Positions 60,355-64,000 of a stretch of 64,000 nt of DNA are shown here, piece by piece. The position numbers were made by a program, and so were the translations under genes. Each line of letters opens with the position of its first letter. The stretch's first letter is position 1. The notes beneath the pieces were generated by a model. The model was not told where the DNA came from and searched no databases. It saw only the letters and a list, made by a program, of their open reading frames with translations. Source of the DNA: Gammaproteobacteria bacterium (GTDB taxonomy: Bacteria > Pseudomonadota > Gammaproteobacteria > Enterobacterales > Kangiellaceae); contig JABXHY010000019.1 in the NCBI GenBank assembly GCA_013373375.1, forward strand, positions 1 to 64,000. Direction: 5' to 3'.

Positions 60355-61014
60355 TTAATTAAAAGTCATTTCAGGTACATCACCTTCAATGATAAGTTTT
60401 CCGCCAGTTTTTTCTTGAATTTCTTCAACAGAAACACCGGGCGCTCGTTCTATCAAATGAAACGCACCGTCTTTTACTTCCAGCACAGCGAGGTCTGTTA
60501 CCACCTTATTAATGCAGTTAACGCCGGTTAACGGTAACGTGCATTTTTCAAGAAGTTTAGAATTCCCGTGTTTATCTGCATGAGTCATAGTAACGATAAT
60601 GTTTTGAGCGCCAGCGACTAAATCCATCGCACCTCCCATGCCTTTTACTAATTTACCAGGAATCATGTAACTGGCGATATTGCCTTCTTGGTCGACTTCA
60701 AATGCACCAAGAACCGTTAGGTCAACATGACCACCACGGATCATGGCGAAACTTTCTGCAGAATTAAAAATTGCGGCTCCAGTTACTGCTGTAACGGTTT
60801 CTTTGCCTGCGTTAATCATGTCTGCATCAACTTCATCTTCGGAAGGGTAGCGTCCCATACCTAGCAGGCCATTTTCTGATTGAAGCATAACTTGTTTGCC
60901 GTCAGGAATATAATTGGCGCATAAAGTTGGAATGCCGATGCCTAAGTTAACGTAATAACCATCTTCCATCTCTCGCGCGACACGCATTGCAATTTGATCT
61001 CGAGATAAAGCCAT
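60355..61014 (-). CDS. scoB: 3-oxoacid CoA-transferase subunit B
   Basis: Small subunit of succinyl-CoA:3-ketoacid CoA-transferase, which turns acetoacetate into acetoacetyl-CoA. It has 219 residues. The catalytic Glu is in [10 protein letters not shown] (about E47). [15 protein letters not shown] and [11 protein letters not shown] are typical. It starts 11 bases after scoA in the operon. Here it follows HMG-CoA lyase, which makes acetoacetate. Confidence 0.95.
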   Translation of the reverse strand: MALSRDQIAMRVAREMEDGYYVNLGIGIPTLCANYIPDGKQVMLQSENGLLGMGRYPSEDEVDADMINAGKETVTAVTGAAIFNSAESFAMIRGGHVDLTVLGAFEVDQEGNIASYMIPGKLVKGMGGAMDLVAGAQNIIVTMTHADKHGNSKLLEKCTLPLTGVNCINKVVTDLAVLEVKDGAFHLIERAPGVSVEEIQEKTGGKLIIEGDVPEMTFN

Positions 61015-61025
61015 TGTTAGTCTCC

Positions 61026-61727
61026 TTATTGATTGCGCAGTGTCAGGCGTTCGATACGTTTTTCAAACTTACCCTGAATAACTCGTTGAACATAAATACC
61101 GGGAGTGTGTATTTCGGTAGGATTTAATTCACCCGGCTCAACAATTTCTTCCGCTTCTACAACCGTAATTTTACCTGCTGTAGCTGCCATTGGATTAAAG
61201 TTCATTGCTGTATCGCGATAAATACAGTTGCCATACCGATCGGCTTTCCACGCTCTTACGATTGCAAACTCACCAGTAATGGATTCTTCTAGTACGTAGC
61301 CACGACCATTGTAGTCTCGAGTTTCTTTGCCCTCAGCGACCGGAGTGCCGTAACCAGTTGCAGTATAAAAAGCGGGAATTCCTGCACCGCCAGCACGCAT
61401 TTTTTCTGCTAGAGTGCCTTGGGGTGTCAATTCAACTTCTAATTCACCAGCAAGGTACTGCCGCTCAAACTCAGCGTTTTCACCAACGTAAGAAGACACC
61501 ATTTTTTTGATTTGTTTTCCTTGCAATAAAATGCCGAGGCCAAAGTCATCAACGCCACAGTTATTTGAGACGAAGGTTAAGTCTTTTGTTTTCATTTTCT
61601 GAATCTGGGCGATTAAGCCTTCTGGTATTCCACATAATCCGAAGCCACCAGCGATGACTGTCATGCCATCTTCGAGTCCTGCCATTGCTTCTTCATAGGT
61701 TTTAACCACTTTGTCAAAACCGGACAT
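61026..61727 (-). CDS. scoA: 3-oxoacid CoA-transferase subunit A
   Basis: Large subunit partner of ScoB. It has 233 residues with the CoA-binding [13 protein letters not shown] (about 27-39), [15 protein letters not shown] and [23 protein letters not shown] (in part) segments. It lies 71 bases after the HMG-CoA lyase gene in the same direction, and ahead of scoB. Confidence 0.95.
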   Translation of the reverse strand: MSGFDKVVKTYEEAMAGLEDGMTVIAGGFGLCGIPEGLIAQIQKMKTKDLTFVSNNCGVDDFGLGILLQGKQIKKMVSSYVGENAEFERQYLAGELEVELTPQGTLAEKMRAGGAGIPAFYTATGYGTPVAEGKETRDYNGRGYVLEESITGEFAIVRAWKADRYGNCIYRDTAMNFNPMAATAGKITVVEAEEIVEPGELNPTEIHTPGIYVQRVIQGKFEKRIERLTLRNQ

Positions 61728-61798
61728 ATTAGCTCCTCAACTGTTAACGTTTGTATATAATATTTTCTGTTTGTACAAATAAAGTGCTTGTACCTAAA

Positions 61799-62695
61799 TT
61801 AACTACTTAAAGCATTCGCCACTTTTGACATTGGCTTTCTGCCTAATTTGTTTGAAATAAACTGACCTGCTTCAATCAATTTATTTAAATCGATACCCGT
61901 TTCAATTCCCATTCCCTGAAGCATGTAAACCACATCTTCAGTTGCAACATTGCCCGACGCTCCTTTGGCGTAAGGGCAGCCACCTAAACCCGCGACTGAA
62001 CTATCGACTGTGCTAATACCAAGCGATAAACACGCCAATATATTAGCCAGTGCTTGGCCATAAGTATCATGAAAATGAATGGCAAGTTTCTCTAACGGTA
62101 TGTATTTAGCAACTGACTCAATCATCATTTGAGCTTTTAAAGGTGTTCCAACACCAATAGTGTCACCTAGAGAGATTTCATAGCATCCCATATCGCTGAG
62201 CGTTTTTGCAACGCTCGCGACCGTCGAAACATTTATTTCACCTTCATAAGGACACCCTAAAACACAAGAAACGTAACCTCGAACTTTAATAGAATGCTGT
62301 TCGGCGAGTTTCATAATTGGGTCAAAGCGTTCTAGGCTTTCTTGAATAGAGCAGTTAATATTTTTTTGTGAAAATGACTCCGATGCAGCACCAAATACGG
62401 CAACTTCTTTTGCTCCCGCAGACAATGCAGCTTCAAAACCTTTTTGGTTTGGCGTCAAAACAGGATAGCTGACATTGGGTTGTCGAGTGATACCTTCCAT
62501 TACCAATTTATTATCCGCCATTTGCGGGACCCATTTCGGCGAAACAAAACTGGTGGCTTCAACAACTGAAAGTCCGGTAGTTGAAAGTCGATTGATCAGT
62601 TCAATTTTATCGGCCGTTTCGATGATCACTTTTTCGTTTTGTAAGCCATCACGAGGACCGACCTCAACTAGTTTTACTTGCTTTGGATAATTCAT
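61799..62695 (-). CDS. mvaB: Hydroxymethylglutaryl-CoA lyase
   Basis: Splits HMG-CoA to acetyl-CoA and acetoacetate, the last carbon-splitting step of leucine degradation (LiuE). It has 298 residues, TIM-barrel. [11 protein letters not shown] (about 11-21) has the catalytic Arg and metal Asp. [14 protein letters not shown] carries the metal His pair, and [14 protein letters not shown] the catalytic Cys (about C250). It starts 30 bases after the carboxylase gene. Confidence 0.96.
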   Translation of the reverse strand: MNYPKQVKLVEVGPRDGLQNEKVIIETADKIELINRLSTTGLSVVEATSFVSPKWVPQMADNKLVMEGITRQPNVSYPVLTPNQKGFEAALSAGAKEVAVFGAASESFSQKNINCSIQESLERFDPIMKLAEQHSIKVRGYVSCVLGCPYEGEINVSTVASVAKTLSDMGCYEISLGDTIGVGTPLKAQMMIESVAKYIPLEKLAIHFHDTYGQALANILACLSLGISTVDSSVAGLGGCPYAKGASGNVATEDVVYMLQGMGIETGIDLNKLIEAGQFISNKLGRKPMSKVANALSS

Positions 62696-62725
62696 ATTAA
62701 TTAATCTAATGTTTAATCAATGAGT

Positions 62726-64000
62726 TTATTCTGCTTCGAATGACACTAGCTCGGCACCGTCTTCGACTAAATCGCCTTCACTGTAAAGCACTTCTGTTAC
62801 AACACCTTTGGCAGGTGCTTTGATCGTGTGTTCCATTTTCATTGCCTCCATTACCAATAACGCTTGTCCTGCTTCCACTGTGTCACCAGCAGAAACAGCA
62901 ACCGATACTATAGTTCCGGGCATTGGAGCTGTTAAATTTGCATTGGCATCTGAATCAAGCAACTCAAGGCCTTCTTGTTTAACCGATAAAACAAAGTCTT
63001 GTTGTTGCAAAAAGATATGCAACTCTTCATCTTGAGAGACGATAGTTGCATTGAACTTTGCTCCCTCAAGATCAATGTAAAGGTTGTGCTCATTCAACTC
63101 ACCGCTCACTTTAAATTCTTGATCGTCAATCTCAATTAAGAAGTGATCATTTCTAAAATGAACTGTTGTATTAAATTCGGTATCGCTATGCTGGTCGACA
63201 AAAGTAATGTCGTGATGATTATCTTCATTCAAGCGCCAACCATTAACGCTGTCCCAAGGAGAAAAGGGATCAGCTTGGTCACTGGCGTGTTCGTTATTTT
63301 TCTGCTGCAACATTGTGTATAAAGCTGCGACAGATAAAACTCGTTCATCGACTGATGGTCTCGCAGTAAACAAACTGTTTTCATAACGTTTAATAAAATT
63401 AGTATCCAAGTCAGCTTCGATAAAACCTTCATTACCCGCAAGTTGACTTAAAAATTTTAAATTGGTTTTTAAACCTACTACCTGATACTGGTGCAGTGCG
63501 CCTCGTAATCGTGCCAGAGCTTTATTACGGTCAGTGTCCCACACAATAAGTTTGGCAATCATAGGATCGTAATGAACGGATACTTCACCACCTTCCGTAA
63601 CGCCGGTATCAATTCGAACATGACTCGACGGATCTGGCGTTTTCAGGTGATGTAACATTCCTGTCGCAGGTAAAAAGTCCTGATCCGGATCTTCTGCGTA
63701 CACACGCGCTTCAAATGCGTGTCCATTAATACTAAGTTGGGCCTGTTCACAAGGCAGAGTTTCACCATTTGCAACGCGCAATTGCCATTCAACTAAATCT
63801 TGTCCGGTAATCATTTCGGTAACCGGGTGTTCTACCTGAAGTCGTGTATTCATCTCCATGAAGTAAAAAGACCCATCTTCATCCAGCAAAAACTCAACCG
63901 TTCCAGCGCCTTCGTAGCCAATGGCTTTTGCGGCCTGGATAGCCACTTCTCCCATTTTATTACGCAGCTCTTCAGACATATTCGGAGCAGGCGCTTCTTC
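62726..64000 (-). CDS. liuD: Methylcrotonoyl-CoA carboxylase alpha subunit (biotin-carrying), 5' part beyond the window
   Basis: Biotin carboxylase and carrier subunit; with LiuB it carboxylates 3-methylcrotonyl-CoA in leucine catabolism. The 424 visible residues are the C-terminal two thirds; the frame is open through the right edge, so the true start is outside. Visible: the end of the ATP-grasp part with FMEMNTRLQVEHPVTEMITG (biotin carboxylase active site), the BC C-terminal domain, a linker domain, and the biotinyl domain with VMEAMKMEHT, the Lys being the biotin site. The assignment to methylcrotonyl-CoA, rather than acetyl- or propionyl-CoA, rests on the HMG-CoA lyase gene next to it. 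Confidence 0.93.
   Translation of the reverse strand, partial: EEAPAPNMSEELRNKMGEVAIQAAKAIGYEGAGTVEFLLDEDGSFYFMEMNTRLQVEHPVTEMITGQDLVEWQLRVANGETLPCEQAQLSINGHAFEARVYAEDPDQDFLPATGMLHHLKTPDPSSHVRIDTGVTEGGEVSVHYDPMIAKLIVWDTDRNKALARLRGALHQYQVVGLKTNLKFLSQLAGNEGFIEADLDTNFIKRYENSLFTARPSVDERVLSVAALYTMLQQKNNEHASDQADPFSPWDSVNGWRLNEDNHHDITFVDQHSDTEFNTTVHFRNDHFLIEIDDQEFKVSGELNEHNLYIDLEGAKFNATIVSQDEELHIFLQQQDFVLSVKQEGLELLDSDANANLTAPMPGTIVSVAVSAGDTVEAGQALLVMEAMKMEHTIKAPAKGVVTEVLYSEGDLVEDGAELVSFEAE

Overview
The window reads as a stretch of chromosome from a moderately AT-rich, Gram-negative gammaproteobacterium, probably marine. Evidence: gene neighbourhoods follow the Escherichia coli order block by block (rluE-nudJ-mnmA-hflD; cspD-clpS-clpA-infA-aat; trxB-lrp-ftsK-lolA-rarA-serS; uvrY-uvrC-pgsA followed by tRNA-Gly, tRNA-Cys and tRNA-Leu; yccA beside tRNA-Ser). 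It also carries genes common in marine gammaproteobacteria: monomeric isocitrate dehydrogenase, Bpt, S46 and M61 peptidases, and a leucine-degradation operon. Placement near Oceanospirillales/Kangiellaceae-like lineages is my inference and was not tested. I see no phage, insertion sequence, CRISPR array, integrase or rRNA operon. Almost all of the window is core genome.

Layout. 1-10.6 kb: the end of a tRNA-Lys gene, an M48 lipoprotein metalloprotease, an unknown lipoprotein, an ACT-domain malic enzyme, the assimilatory sulfite reduction operon cysJIH, and a tightly overlapping trio (CNNM/CBS membrane protein, crotonase, PH-like membrane protein). 10.6-18.9 kb is the most accessory-looking part. 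It holds a secreted alpha/beta hydrolase with PKD and PPC domains, divergent from a large one-protein signalling system (TPR sensor, histidine kinase, receiver, AraC output), followed by an orphan TonB-dependent receptor. 18.9-21.0 kb: fabR divergent from an acyl desaturase, with a clear palindromic operator between them. 21-33.5 kb: a small DUF3012 lipoprotein, a lysoplasmalogenase-family protein, hflD-mnmA-nudJ-rluE, monomeric icd, cspD, clpS-clpA, infA-bpt-aat and a PilZ protein. 33.5-42.6 kb: trxB, ald, lrp, ftsK, lolA, rarA, crcB, serS.

42.7-50.5 kb: two tandem MlaC paralogues, tusDCBE, yccA, tRNA-Ser, a GacA/UvrY regulator, uvrC, pgsA and three tRNAs. 50.9-58.1 kb: a 1448-residue sensor with GGDEF and EAL domains, an M61 peptidase and xthA. 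58.1-64 kb: an S46 dipeptidyl-peptidase and the end of a leucine catabolic operon (methylcrotonyl-CoA carboxylase alpha, HMG-CoA lyase, CoA-transferase A and B) that runs off the right edge.

How parts fit together. The N-degron pathway is nearly complete in one 5 kb block (Aat and Bpt add leucine or phenylalanine; ClpS and ClpA deliver the substrate). MnmA and TusDCBE supply 2-thiolation of tRNA wobble uridine, and a substrate tRNA-Lys(UUU) is at the left edge. The 10.6-18.9 kb region may be a polymer or ester acquisition locus controlled by the hybrid kinase; two half-site-like direct repeats one AraC-type spacing (21 bp) apart lie in its divergent promoter region. No wholly new system is evident. 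The best leads are that locus, the FabR-type operator, a possible small RNA before an orphan terminator near 22.25 kb, and the tandem MlaC pair.
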